Part shown: positions 9,014-17,254 of the stretch, piece after piece
Numbering within the stretch: position 1 is the first letter of the stretch
How the letters are laid out: every line of letters starts with the position of its first letter
NCBI GenBank assembly: GCA_002307135.1
Contig: DBTQ01000019.1
Span: 1-49,598, forward strand
Reading direction: 5' to 3'
Source of the DNA: Bacteroidetes bacterium UBA1312
GTDB lineage: Bacteria > Bacteroidota > Bacteroidia > Chitinophagales > Chitinophagaceae
Length of the DNA: 49,598 bases
Program-made: the position numbers and the translations under genes
Notes under the pieces: generated by a model
Told to the model about the DNA's origin: nothing
The model's database searches: none
The model's input: only the letters and a program-made list of their open reading frames with translations

Positions 9014-9523
9014 ATGGAATATGTTTTATTGGTTGATGAACAAGATAATGAACTTGGTGTTATGGAGAAATTATTAGCACATCAAGAAGCTAAATTGCAT
9101 CGTGCTATTTCAGTGTTTGTGTTTAATCAATATGACGAATTATTATTGCAACGTAGAGCTCAACATAAATATCATTCAGGTTATTTGTGGACGAATACTT
9201 GTTGTACACATCCTCGTCCAAATGAGCTTTTGGAAGTTGCAGCAGTAAGACGATTGCAAGAAGAAATGGGAATTTCATGTTCGTTAGAACATCAATTTAG
9301 TTTTCTGTACAAAGCAAGTCTTGATAACGACCTTACAGAACATGAATTGGATCACGTTTTTTTTGGAATAAGTAATAATATTCCCAAACCTAATCCTGAT
9401 GAAGTTTCGGATTGGAAGTATATGGATATAAAAACTATTGAGACGGAAATTATGTTGTATCCAGATCGTTTTACCGAATGGTTTAAACTGATTTTTGAAA
9501 AGATAAAAGAACTAAGAAAATGA
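9014..9523 (+). CDS. idi: Isopentenyl-diphosphate delta-isomerase, type I
   Basis: A 169-aa Nudix-fold isomerase that interconverts IPP and DMAPP and so supplies the allylic starter for GGPP. Visible marks are LHRAISVFVFN, LLLQRRA, the catalytic Cys in WTNTCCTHPR and the catalytic Glu in HELDHVFFG. A TTG at 9008 adds two residues; ATG 9014 is preferred. The stop overlaps the crtZ start by 4 bp. Having idi inside the operon suggests that precursor supply is co-regulated with pigment synthesis. Confidence 0.92.
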   Translation: MEYVLLVDEQDNELGVMEKLLAHQEAKLHRAISVFVFNQYDELLLQRRAQHKYHSGYLWTNTCCTHPRPNELLEVAAVRRLQEEMGISCSLEHQFSFLYKASLDNDLTEHELDHVFFGISNNIPKPNPDEVSDWKYMDIKTIETEIMLYPDRFTEWFKLIFEKIKELRK

Positions 9524-9990
9524 GTGGTCTATTGAGTATTGGAGCTATTATCATTACATTTCTTGCGATGGAGGGGGTAACCTGGTTTACGCACAAGTAT
9601 ATTATGCATGGTTTATTTTGGCACTGGCATAATGATCATCATAATAAGAATCACAAGTATTTTTTTGAAAAGAATGATTATTTTTTTGTCGTTTTTGCAG
9701 TATTGTCTATGGCATTTTTTGTAGCGGGCACTTTCTTGCCTTCTGTTCGATTTCTGCTTTTTATTGCTATCGGTATTACTCTATATGGGATAGCCTATTT
9801 TTTAGTTCACGACATTTTTATTCATCAGCGTTTTAGATTATTTACACGTACGGATAATTTTTATTTCCGTGCCTTGCGCAAAGCGCATAAGATGCACCAC
9901 AAGCATTTGGGAAAAGAAAAAGGCGAATGTTTTGGTATGCTTTGGGTTCCAAGGAAATACTTTATAGAAGCAATTAAAAAGAATAATTAG
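9520..9990 (+). CDS. crtZ: Beta-carotene 3-hydroxylase
   Basis: A 156-aa membrane di-iron hydroxylase that should convert beta-carotene to zeaxanthin. The four His motifs are present: HKYIMH, HWHNDHH, HDIFIHQR and HKMHHKHLG. Hydrophobic segments at about residues 5-20, 52-75 and 78-100 fit a fatty-acid-hydroxylase fold. The ATG overlaps the idi stop, and the cyclase starts one base after the crtZ stop. No ketolase (crtW) is present, so zeaxanthin is the predicted end product of this cluster. Confidence 0.92.
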   Translation: MSGLLSIGAIIITFLAMEGVTWFTHKYIMHGLFWHWHNDHHNKNHKYFFEKNDYFFVVFAVLSMAFFVAGTFLPSVRFLLFIAIGITLYGIAYFLVHDIFIHQRFRLFTRTDNFYFRALRKAHKMHHKHLGKEKGECFGMLWVPRKYFIEAIKKNN

Positions 9991-9991
9991 A

Positions 9992-10678
9992 ATGCCGGAA
10001 AAATACACCTATTTGATAGTAGATTTATGTTGTATAATCTTCCCATTTATTTTCTCATTCCATTCTAAGTTACTTTTTTATAAGCAGTGGCGTTTTTTTC
10101 TAATCCCATGTGCGATAACTACGGTGTTGTTTTTAGTGTGGGATGTTATATTTACCTATTTAGGTATTTGGGGTTTTGATAAAAGATATCTCATTGGATT
10201 TTTTATTTTGAACTTGCCCATTGAGGAGGTTTTATTTTTTATTTGCATTCCTTTTGCTTGCGTCTTTAGTTATTATTGCTTTAATCTGTATATACATTGT
10301 ATAAGATTCCACAATCAAGTTCGCATATTTTATTTTTTTCTTTCAGTTGTATTGCTAGTAGTTGCATTATTGCATTTGACTCAATTATATACTTCAATAA
10401 CCTTTATACTGTTGGCGGTATTATTACTTTATTTGGTCGTTAAAAATGAAGCATTTTTGCCTAGTTTTTTTATTTGCTTCTTGTTTATTTTATTCCCATT
10501 TCTATTATCGAATGGAGTGCTGACCGGTAGCTATTTCGATAGAATAATAGTTCATTATAATGACAAATATAATTTGGGTATTCGTGTATTGACTATTCCT
10601 GTTGAAGACGTTTTTTATGGGATGCTTTTATTATTATTGAACGTTTATGGTTTTGAAAAAATGAAGAAGAAGTCTTAA
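9992..10678 (+). CDS. crtYcd: Lycopene beta-cyclase, fused CrtYc-CrtYd (heterodimeric-type cyclase domains)
   Basis: A 228-aa, largely hydrophobic protein with about seven membrane segments. It contains two lycopene-cyclase-domain repeats: the first has WGFDKRYLIG and PIEEVLFFICIPF, the second has NLGIRVLTIPVEDVFYGMLLL. This is the membrane-embedded CrtYc/CrtYd type, not the flavin-dependent CrtY. It should cyclise lycopene to beta-carotene. It is the last gene of the operon and is followed by a strong terminator. Confidence 0.88.
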   Translation: MPEKYTYLIVDLCCIIFPFIFSFHSKLLFYKQWRFFLIPCAITTVLFLVWDVIFTYLGIWGFDKRYLIGFFILNLPIEEVLFFICIPFACVFSYYCFNLYIHCIRFHNQVRIFYFFLSVVLLVVALLHLTQLYTSITFILLAVLLLYLVVKNEAFLPSFFICFLFILFPFLLSNGVLTGSYFDRIIVHYNDKYNLGIRVLTIPVEDVFYGMLLLLLNVYGFEKMKKKS

Positions 10679-10717
10679 TTAATAGTGAATCGGTGGTTGG
10701 TCAAATGAGCTTGTAAT

Positions 10718-10757
10718 CAATAAAGCCGAAAGCATTGCTTTCGGCTTTATTGATTTT
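10718..10757 (+). terminator. Rho-independent terminator of the crt operon
   Basis: A perfect 16-bp stem (CAATAAAGCCGAAAGC paired with its inverse) with a 3-base loop is followed by ATTTTTT. It lies 40 bp after the crtYcd stop. Confidence 0.88.
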
Positions 10758-10787
10758 TTAGAAATAATTTAATTAATTCTGATGTCT

Positions 10788-11132
10788 CTAGAGATTTGAT
10801 TTAAGGTCATTTTTATCGATCAAATAACGAATTAATAAGTATCCGCCAATCCCACCTGCAAAAAATAAGCTCGAATATACCATTGCATTACCACCAAGAT
10901 TGTCGGTCATATATTTGGTAATTGCAGTTTGATTATTTTGCGTTGCAAGATCTACTATTTTAGGGTTCCTTGATAAAATAATTACCGCTAAAATAAATGC
11001 AGATACAAAAAGGCCGCAAATAAATGCGATAACAGTAAAGATGGTCCAACGGGTTGGGCTTAATCCTCTTTGTTGTGCACGTATGCCATTTCTATAAGAT
11101 AATAACGCGAGCAATAGCAGTATTAATAGCAT
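10788..11132 (-). CDS. Small membrane protein, unknown function
   Basis: A 114-aa protein with three predicted membrane segments: residues 1-10 (very short), about 30-53 and about 85-101. A polar loop between them (NPKIVDLATQNNQ) may face outside. The C-terminus is lysine/aspartate-rich. I do not recognise the family. It starts 4 bases after the stop of the DegT-family gene and is probably co-transcribed with it. It ends 31 bp from the crt terminator. Confidence 0.6.
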   Translation of the reverse strand: MLLILLLLALLSYRNGIRAQQRGLSPTRWTIFTVIAFICGLFVSAFILAVIILSRNPKIVDLATQNNQTAITKYMTDNLGGNAMVYSSLFFAGGIGGYLLIRYLIDKNDLKSNL

Positions 11133-11136
11133 TTGT

Positions 11137-12342
11137 CTAAATATCCTTTATAAATTCTGTAATACTCTCCATTATGTGCGCAATTTGAGCCTCGTTAAGC
11201 CCATGGTGACAAGCTAACAACATACCTCCACGCATTACTTTATCACTTTCAGGATACCCCTCTTTAGCCGTCTTATAATTCAAATGTTTGAATCCTGGTT
11301 GGCGTGTAATATTTCCTGTAAAAACGGTTCGTGTTTGAATATTTCTTTTTTCTAAAAATATTTGAAGGTCACGACGTATGAAAGGAGCACTTTCACGGAT
11401 TGTTAATGCAAATGCTAGCCAGCCGGTACGTGAATTGGGTAATTGTTTGGGTAGTATAAAGTATTCTTCATATTGGGCAAAGAAATCACGCATTTTGTGA
11501 TAGTTGGTAGTGCGTGTGTCAATATTGTGTTTTAGTTTATTGAGTTGCACGACTCCAAATGCTGCCCCCATTTCTGAAGGCTCAATATTATATCCAGGTT
11601 CTTCAAAAACAAATTTTGCATCGTAAGGAATTCCTTCAATCTCTACATTGAAACGGTTTTCTATTTTTTCTGATTCTACAAATAGAGATGAACTGCGTCC
11701 CCAACTGCGTAATAAACGGCCACGGTTATAAAATGCTTCAGTATTAACACACAACATGCCGCCGTTGCCACCACAATTGATAATGTGTGAACCATAAAAA
11801 CTTGTTGTACTCATATCCGTAAAACGACCGGAGGAAGCGCCGTCAATTTCTGCGCCAAGGGTATCTGCAGAGTCTTCGAGGACGAAGAGATTATGTTTGT
11901 CTGCGATTGCTCGTAATGCTTGCCAGTCCGGGAGATTGCCCATAAGATTAGGGATTACCATTGCTTTTGTTTGCGGTGTAATCATTTCCTCTACTTTATT
12001 GGCATCAATGTTATAGGTTGCTTCTTCAACATCTATAAATGCAGGTATCCAGCCCTTTTTTACTAAAGGAGCAACTGTGGTGGAGAACGTAAGGGCTGGT
12101 GTAATGATTTCAGCCCCTTTTTCGTAATCTAATAAATCAGCTGCAAGATACAGAGCCGAAGATCCGGAGTTGACCATGATGCCATATTGTTTGTCGTACA
12201 ATTTAGCGATGCGCTCTTCCATTTCTCGTACATTTTTCCCCATTTGAGTTGATGTACGTAATACATTTACAACAGCTTCAATTTCTTCTTCTCCGTGTAC
12301 TGTTCTGCCATAAGGCACATGAATATAATCTGATTGAGACAT
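11137..12342 (-). CDS. DegT/DnrJ/EryC1/StrS-family sugar enzyme with His at the PLP-lysine position
   Basis: A 401-aa PLP/PMP fold protein of the nucleotide-sugar aminotransferase family. Visible marks are VPYGRTVHGEEEIEAV, NSGSSALYLAADLL, TPALTFSTTVAPL and LEDSADTLGAEI. Where aminotransferases have SFxxxK, this protein has SFYGSH, placing His at residue 186 (codon 11785-11787). The same swap occurs in the 3-dehydratases ColD and E1, which remove the C3 hydroxyl of a 4-keto-6-deoxy sugar. E1's Fe-S cysteine motif is not evident. ATG 12381 gives 13 more residues. No other sugar gene is adjacent. Confidence 0.78.
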   Translation of the reverse strand: MSQSDYIHVPYGRTVHGEEEIEAVVNVLRTSTQMGKNVREMEERIAKLYDKQYGIMVNSGSSALYLAADLLDYEKGAEIITPALTFSTTVAPLVKKGWIPAFIDVEEATYNIDANKVEEMITPQTKAMVIPNLMGNLPDWQALRAIADKHNLFVLEDSADTLGAEIDGASSGRFTDMSTTSFYGSHIINCGGNGGMLCVNTEAFYNRGRLLRSWGRSSSLFVESEKIENRFNVEIEGIPYDAKFVFEEPGYNIEPSEMGAAFGVVQLNKLKHNIDTRTTNYHKMRDFFAQYEEYFILPKQLPNSRTGWLAFALTIRESAPFIRRDLQIFLEKRNIQTRTVFTGNITRQPGFKHLNYKTAKEGYPESDKVMRGGMLLACHHGLNEAQIAHIMESITEFIKDI

Positions 12343-12468
12343 AAGGTTTGTTGTTTTGCGTTGCAATTTAGGTGAAAGCATTGAATATAAATAGTGTTAT
12401 GGCGCTACAATTATCTTTAGTACTAGTTTTAATATTTTTTTAGGTAAAATCAAAGATTTAAACCCCAA

Positions 12469-12515
12469 TTTTGACAAAAGCGCTTCGAATAGATTTCGAA
12501 GCGCTTTTGTCAAAA
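12469..12515. terminator. Perfect 21-bp hairpin, bidirectional terminator
   Basis: The arms 12469-12489 and 12495-12515 are exact inverses around TAGAT. The stem core AAGCGCTTCGAA is flanked by A- and T-tracts on both sides. It lies 21 bp past the stop of the minus-strand START-like gene and should end that transcript. Confidence 0.8.
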
Positions 12516-12535
12516 AAATTATAATAGCGTACTAT

Positions 12536-12919
12536 TTAGCTGCCAATTCTATGCTTTAGATCGTTTACTTGCGTTGACCATAATCTTTCTGCATCTTTCA
12601 AATCGTTTTTTTCAGCGAAATCTGTAATTTTTAATATCGTTTCGTTTGTAATTGGACTTTGTTCGATTCTGAATTCAAAAAATTCATTTTCTTTATAATA
12701 GTCCCAACGAAAGCGTACATATTCATTTTCAAATTCTTCAATTAATTCTGCAGAATCAGTAGCGCCATTCCATGTAAAGTTGTATCTGTTTTCACGATGA
12801 TTAACCTCATCCGCAAACCATTCCTGTAAGCCAACTGGTGTAGATAAAAATTCAAAAAGTATAGGTGGGGAGCATCTAATTGGAAACTCTAGGGTGTACA
12901 TTATTTTGGTATGTTTCAT
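12536..12919 (-). CDS. START-like domain protein (SRPBCC superfamily)
   Basis: A 127-aa single-domain protein resembling Bacteroidota START-like/AHA1-like proteins. Typical marks are an N-terminal strand YTLEFPIRCSPPILFEFLSTP, here cited as IRCSPPILFEFLSTP, then GLQEWFADEV, FTWNGA and a C-terminal amphipathic helix ending LWSTQVNDLKHRIGS. The fold binds hydrophobic ligands or client proteins; the ligand here is unknown. It stands alone, divergent from rpoD, with a terminator of its own. An internal ATG at residue 7 is a possible alternative start. Confidence 0.72.
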   Translation of the reverse strand: MKHTKIMYTLEFPIRCSPPILFEFLSTPVGLQEWFADEVNHRENRYNFTWNGATDSAELIEEFENEYVRFRWDYYKENEFFEFRIEQSPITNETILKITDFAEKNDLKDAERLWSTQVNDLKHRIGS

Positions 12920-13069
12920 GCCTTAATTTTCGTTTGTTATGTCTAGTAAGAGTGCAATAATATAAAAATGCTTGAATAATCAAAATTTTTTGAACAATTA
13001 TTATTACTCATTGTGCTAATATCCTTCAAGAAGCCCTAGAAATGTGGTGTTAATTTATCCTTAATTTTA

Positions 13070-13101
13070 TTTGTTTTAACGAAATGCATCTCTTAGATTT
13101 G
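13070..13101 (+). promoter_or_regulatory. Promoter of rpoD (-33 TTTG, -7 TAGATTTG)
   Basis: TTTG at 13070-13073 and TAGATTTG at 13094-13101 are 20 bases apart, a canonical Bacteroidota housekeeping promoter. The leader to the start codon would be about 65 bases. The rest of 12920-13173 shows no gene. Confidence 0.65.
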
Positions 13102-13173
13102 CTCATCATAAAATGTTTTATTTATTTGAACAGACTTTTAATAACCACTTTTTAAAACAAAATACATTCGATC

Positions 13174-14049
13174 ATGTCTATGCGTCAACTCAAAATCACG
13201 AAGTCAATTACGAATCGTGAAAGCCAGTCTTTAGAAAAGTATTTACAAGAAATTGGTAAGGTGGATTTGATAACACCAGAAGAAGAAGTTCTACTGGCTG
13301 TAAGAATAAAACAAGGTGATCAAAAGGCCTTAGAGAAATTGACCAATGCCAATCTTAGATTTGTTGTATCTGTGGCCAAACAATATCAAAATCAAGGACT
13401 ATCGTTAAGTGATTTAATTAACGAGGGAAATCTTGGTTTGATTAAAGCAGCTCAACGGTTTGATGAAACCCGTGGGTTCAAATTTATCTCTTATGCAGTA
13501 TGGTGGATTCGTCAATCGATTCTTCAAGCATTGGCGGAGCAGTCTCGAATTGTTCGTTTGCCTTTAAATAAAGTGGGTTTGTCTAATAAAATTATTAAAG
13601 CATATTCACAATTGGAGCAAGAATTTGAAAGAGAGCCTTCAACAGAAGAACTTTCTGAATTATTAGATATTCCTACAGACGAGATAGAAACTACACTAGG
13701 CGTAGCATCAAGGCATGTGTCTGTTGATGCCCCATTTTCAGATAGCGAAGAAAATTGTTTGTTAGATGTTTTGGAAAATCCCAATGCGTCGTCAACTGAT
13801 ATGGAAATTTCACACAATGATTCGCTTCGTTGCGAAATAGAACGCTCGCTTAGTACTCTTACGGAGCGTCAACAAGCTGTTTTGAAATACTATTTTGGCA
13901 TAGGTTTAGAAAACGCATTGAGCCTTGAAGATATCGGTGAACGCTTTAGTTTGACTCGTGAACGTGTACGCCAAATTAAGGATAAGGCAATTAATAAACT
14001 TCGTGTAACCAATAGATGCAATTTGTTGAAAGCATTTTTAGGGAATTAA
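13174..14049 (+). CDS. rpoD: RNA polymerase primary sigma factor (sigma-70/RpoD, Bacteroidota type)
   Basis: A 291-aa group 1 sigma factor lacking region 1.1, the usual form in Bacteroidota, where it recognises TTTG/TAnnTTTG promoters. Region 1.2 is SLEKYLQEIGKVDLITPEEE. Region 2 has ANLRFVVSVAKQYQNQGLSL and YAVWWIRQSILQALAEQSR. Region 4 has LSLEDIGERFSLTRERVRQIK. Most primary sigmas of the phylum begin at MRQLKITKSIT, so ATG 13180 is an equally good start. The segment after region 3 (residues about 190-240) is less conserved than the rest. Confidence 0.93.
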   Translation: MSMRQLKITKSITNRESQSLEKYLQEIGKVDLITPEEEVLLAVRIKQGDQKALEKLTNANLRFVVSVAKQYQNQGLSLSDLINEGNLGLIKAAQRFDETRGFKFISYAVWWIRQSILQALAEQSRIVRLPLNKVGLSNKIIKAYSQLEQEFEREPSTEELSELLDIPTDEIETTLGVASRHVSVDAPFSDSEENCLLDVLENPNASSTDMEISHNDSLRCEIERSLSTLTERQQAVLKYYFGIGLENALSLEDIGERFSLTRERVRQIKDKAINKLRVTNRCNLLKAFLGN

Positions 14050-14063
14050 CTTTTACAAAAAAA

Positions 14064-14113
14064 ATAAGTATAAAAAAAGCGCGCAAATATTTGCGCGCTT
14101 TTTTTATACTTAT
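14064..14113. terminator. 50-bp perfect palindrome, shared bidirectional terminator
   Basis: Two 25-base halves are exact inverses with no loop: core GCGCGCAAAT/ATTTGCGCGC, flanked by A7 and T7. The T-tract follows the GC stem on both strands, so it can end rpoD (plus) and the SOD gene (minus) alike. It ends 6 bp from the SOD stop. Confidence 0.88.
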
Positions 14114-14119
14114 AAACGC

Positions 14120-14722
14120 TTAAAGTGCCGCGTTGTATCGTTTAGCCACTTCTGCCCAATTAATAACATTCCAAATTGCATTCAAGTAGTCTGGACGTTT
14201 GTTTTGATATTTTAGATAATAAGCATGTTCCCAAACATCAACACCAAGTATCGGACTTCCTTTTACTTCAGCGATATCCATAAGAGGGTTGTCTTGGTTA
14301 GCTGTAGAGCAAACTTCTAATTTACCATCTTTTACAATCAACCAAGCCCAACCGCTTCCAAAGCGGGTAGCGCCGGCTGTATTTATTTTTTCTTTAAGTG
14401 CATCTAACGAACCAAAAGTCGTGTTTATAGCTTCTGCTAACGCGCCGGTAGGCTCGCCTCCATTGGTGCCTAATATCTGCCAAAAAAGGCTATGGTTATA
14501 GTGTCCTCCACCATTGTTACGAACTGGTGCAGGATATTTAGAAATGGAAGCCATCAATGCCTCCAATGATAGTGCTTCAGCATCGGTGCCTGCAATCGCC
14601 TTATTTAGATTATCTACATAAGCCTGATGGTGACGATCGTGATGGATTTGCATTGTTTGTGCATCGATAAATGGTTCGAGCGCTTCAAATGCATAAGGTA
14701 AAACTGGAAGTGTGTGTGACAT
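14120..14722 (-). CDS. sodA: Superoxide dismutase, Fe/Mn family
   Basis: A 200-aa cytoplasmic enzyme that dismutates superoxide to oxygen and hydrogen peroxide. Metal ligands are visible: His in MQIHHDRHH, His in GGGHYNHSLFW, and Asp/His in DVWEHAYYLKYQ. The GGG before HYNH and the Gln in STANQDNPLM resemble the Mn-type or cambialistic enzymes more than strict Fe-SOD. No signal peptide is present. It lies near oxyR in the same window but is separately transcribed. Confidence 0.93.
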   Translation of the reverse strand: MSHTLPVLPYAFEALEPFIDAQTMQIHHDRHHQAYVDNLNKAIAGTDAEALSLEALMASISKYPAPVRNNGGGHYNHSLFWQILGTNGGEPTGALAEAINTTFGSLDALKEKINTAGATRFGSGWAWLIVKDGKLEVCSTANQDNPLMDIAEVKGSPILGVDVWEHAYYLKYQNKRPDYLNAIWNVINWAEVAKRYNAAL

Positions 14723-14842
14723 ATTGATTGATATTTTAAAAGTTTAAATGAGGATTCAAAGGTAAGTTGCAATTACCAATTTGATGTATTCAAATGAATG
14801 GTTGTTTTGTTAATTGTATAAATGAATGGCATGTGCTTGAAT

Positions 14843-14879
14843 AAAAAAACGCCTAAACTTATAACAGTTATAGGCGTTT
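14843..14879 (-). terminator. Terminator of the 188-aa lipoprotein gene
   Basis: On the minus strand a stem AAACGCCTA/TAGGCGTTT, extended by AACT/AGTT after a one-base bulge, is followed by a run of seven T. It begins about 20 bp after the gene's stop. Confidence 0.75.
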
Positions 14880-14899
14880 CTAAAAATAATAGATGTATT

Positions 14900-15466
14900 T
14901 TATCGAGATAATGTCATGCTGTAGATGATGGTTGCCTTACATGCTAATGAATCTGTAGATAATTTACTTGTGTTACCAAATATTGTATAGTGCAAGCTAT
15001 CTGATCTGAAATAGTTTTTTAATTCCCAGTCGTATGATTTTGGCATATTTAAAAAATAGGCTGAGGTATCAGAAATGTCTGTAGCTGTTGCGATTTTGAC
15101 TAGGTTAAAAACTTTTCCGGATGTAAGACCAATACTGCAAGTGTGGAAATTGGCAAAATTATCTGGAGTTGTATTTTTATCCAAAGTCAATACGCATGAA
15201 CTGAATTTTACGGACTGAATATTTGAAGTGTCGAATTTTGAATCAATTGTTTTTACAAAACTGTCCATATTTATAAGGAAGTTAAATGAAGTTAAACTGT
15301 CGTATTCGCTAGTGCGTAATATGATAGGTACTTGAAAGGAAACATTTGAATTTGTAAATGCAACAGTTTTCTCAGTAGCGTTTACATTCTTGTTACAAGC
15401 TTGTATCATCAATGCAAAGCCGATAGCAGCTATTGCAATAAAAATGGAAATTTTGTTTTTCTTCAT
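14900..15466 (-). CDS. Putative lipoprotein, unknown function
   Basis: A 188-aa exported protein. A Lys-rich N-terminus (MKKNK) and a hydrophobic stretch are followed by the lipobox-like IQAC at residues 21-24, so it is probably anchored in the outer membrane. The mature part is rich in Ser/Thr and beta-strand-like, with segments such as VPIILRTSEYDSLTSFNFLI. I do not recognise the family. It has its own terminator and probably its own promoter. Confidence 0.7.
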   Translation of the reverse strand: MKKNKISIFIAIAAIGFALMIQACNKNVNATEKTVAFTNSNVSFQVPIILRTSEYDSLTSFNFLINMDSFVKTIDSKFDTSNIQSVKFSSCVLTLDKNTTPDNFANFHTCSIGLTSGKVFNLVKIATATDISDTSAYFLNMPKSYDWELKNYFRSDSLHYTIFGNTSKLSTDSLACKATIIYSMTLSR

Positions 15467-15602
15467 AAGGGTGATTGTTTTTTATATTTTTCTTATTTAC
15501 CCGAATGCCAAAGTTAATACTGTAAAGCAATAATCAAAAGTAAAATGAAAAAAAAATAAAATTATTATGAGAAAGTGTACTAAAGGTGCAGTAGAGAAGC
15601 GG

Positions 15603-16001
15603 TTACTTAGAGATCTTAATCTCTTTTATTATTTTCTTCCCGTCTTTGTTTCTGAAATACATATACACGCGATATTTACCTGTTGAGGTTTGAAGTGTCG
15701 CTATTAAGTACTGTGCATCGTTATTGGGAGAGTTGCCCAAATAGTCAACGTTGAAATTTTTGGGTGAATGTTTTAAGTAAAAGTCTCTCAGAATCATTTC
15801 TGCTTGAATTTTACTGTAAGTAGATTGCGTATTGTCATAGGTTAGATCTACTGTATTGTCAAAATAAAGAGCAATAGTTCCTGCATTCCCATTTTTCATC
15901 GAATATTTTATATTTTCTATTTCATCTTGTTGAGCACTGTTGAAGCTACACAATATGAATGAAGTGAAAATAATAAAAATAAAATGAATTCGTTTGGACA
16001 T
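15603..16001 (-). CDS. DUF4783-like exported protein
   Basis: A 132-aa protein with a signal peptide (residues 1-24, ending FNSAQQ). The mature part, including YDNTQSTYSKIQAEMILRDF and LKHSPKNFNVDYLGNSPNND, resembles DUF4783, an NTF2-like Bacteroidota family of unknown role. It ends with a basic tail (KIIKEIKISK). The preceding -7 box is at 16033-16040. Confidence 0.72.
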   Translation of the reverse strand: MSKRIHFIFIIFTSFILCSFNSAQQDEIENIKYSMKNGNAGTIALYFDNTVDLTYDNTQSTYSKIQAEMILRDFYLKHSPKNFNVDYLGNSPNNDAQYLIATLQTSTGKYRVYMYFRNKDGKKIIKEIKISK

Positions 16002-16032
16002 TTTAACTTAATAGGCAACACTCGTAAGCATC

Positions 16033-16040
16033 CAAAATTA
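16033..16040 (-). promoter_or_regulatory. -7 box of the DUF4783 gene
   Basis: The minus strand reads TAATTTTG, an exact TAnnTTTG match, 31 bases before the start codon at 16001. No clear -33 element is seen. Confidence 0.5.
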
Positions 16041-16210
16041 TGCCACAAAACTTGTTTTTATGTAAATACTAAAAATATTTTTTTTAAAATTATAAAAACA
16101 TATAAAAATCATATCGTTGTAGTTGTTTTTGTACTGAATAAAGAAAGTATAAATTTGCTATTACCATTTGCTAATGTGTAAAAAATCAATAAGAACAGGT
16201 TAAAATAGCA

Positions 16211-16218
16211 TAAGTTTG
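16211..16218 (+). promoter_or_regulatory. -7 box of oxyR
   Basis: TAAGTTTG, an exact TAnnTTTG match, ends 22 bases before the oxyR ATG. A second match, TAAATTTG, lies at 16150-16157. Confidence 0.5.
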
Positions 16219-16240
16219 TCCTTTATTAATTCCATAGTCG

Positions 16241-17200
16241 ATGACTCTAACACAATTAGAATATGCAGTAGCGGTGGCTACTTATCATAGTTTTGTAGCT
16301 GCGGCAGAAAAATGTTTTGTAACTCAGCCAACTTTATCTATGCAAATCCAAAAGCTGGAAGAAGAGCTGGGGATCAAATTATTTGATAGAAATAATCGTC
16401 CAAATACAGTTACTGCAATTGGTGCGCCGGTTATAGAACAGGCAAAGATTATATTGGCAGAATGTGAGAAAATATACGAACTGGTAAAGAGTAATCAAGG
16501 AATTGTTGCTGGTGTTTTTAAATTGGCCGTTATCCCTTCTGTTGCTCCTTACTTAATGCCTGGTTTACTGGAAAAATATAGTAAGGATTATCCTGATGTT
16601 CGTTTGCAAGTAAAGGAGATGGAAACACTACAAGTGGTAGCTGCTTTGAAAAATAATGAAATAGATGCTGCTATTGTAAGTACACCTCTTGAAATGCACA
16701 GTATAACTGAATATCCTTTATTCTATGAGCCATTTGTTGGTTATTTTTCTGAAGGAGAAAGTGCCCTAAAGAAAAAACTTATTTCACCTAAAGATATTGA
16801 ACTCGACAGAATATTACTGCTTAATGAAGGTCATTGTATGCGTAATCAAGTCCTCGATCTTTGTAGTGACAATATTAGACAATTGCAAGCTGAAAAGGCT
16901 TTTCAGTATGATTCTAGCAGTGTTGATACATTGAGAAAAATGGTGGACAGAAATAAAGGGATGACAGTTTTGCCGGAGTTAGCTGTTACAGACTTTACGG
17001 AGGATCAACAGGATCGTGTACGTTATTTTGAAGATCCGGAACCTGTGCGTGAAATAAGTATTGTGACTAGTGAACAATTTGTAAAGCTGACGTTGCTTCA
17101 AAGTTTAATAGAAGAGGTATTATTGTTAGTACCCGAAAAAATGAGGGTTCAAAAGAAAAATAGAAGATTGTTACGGATTCAATCGTCAAGATTGAAATGA
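16241..17200 (+). CDS. oxyR: LysR-family hydrogen-peroxide sensor OxyR
   Basis: A 319-aa LysR-type activator. The N-terminal helix-turn-helix spans LEYAVAVATYHSFVAAAEKC to TLSMQIQKLEEELG. The sensor domain holds the redox Cys pair in EGHCMRNQVLDLC at residues 199 and 208, the same positions and spacing as in E. coli OxyR. Peroxide oxidises this pair to a disulfide and activates transcription of detoxification genes. The C-terminus carries an extra basic tail (KKNRRLLRIQSSRLK). It is followed after 54 bp by the M16 gene. Confidence 0.93.
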   Translation: MTLTQLEYAVAVATYHSFVAAAEKCFVTQPTLSMQIQKLEEELGIKLFDRNNRPNTVTAIGAPVIEQAKIILAECEKIYELVKSNQGIVAGVFKLAVIPSVAPYLMPGLLEKYSKDYPDVRLQVKEMETLQVVAALKNNEIDAAIVSTPLEMHSITEYPLFYEPFVGYFSEGESALKKKLISPKDIELDRILLLNEGHCMRNQVLDLCSDNIRQLQAEKAFQYDSSSVDTLRKMVDRNKGMTVLPELAVTDFTEDQQDRVRYFEDPEPVREISIVTSEQFVKLTLLQSLIEEVLLLVPEKMRVQKKNRRLLRIQSSRLK

Positions 17201-17254
17201 TAATATGTTTCAATAACAGTATTTAAAAAACAGACGAATAACGCAATAACCATT

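Noticed and set aside
17201..17254. oxyR and the M16 gene as one operon
   Set aside because: Only 54 bp apart, but no overlap or functional link supports it; left undecided.
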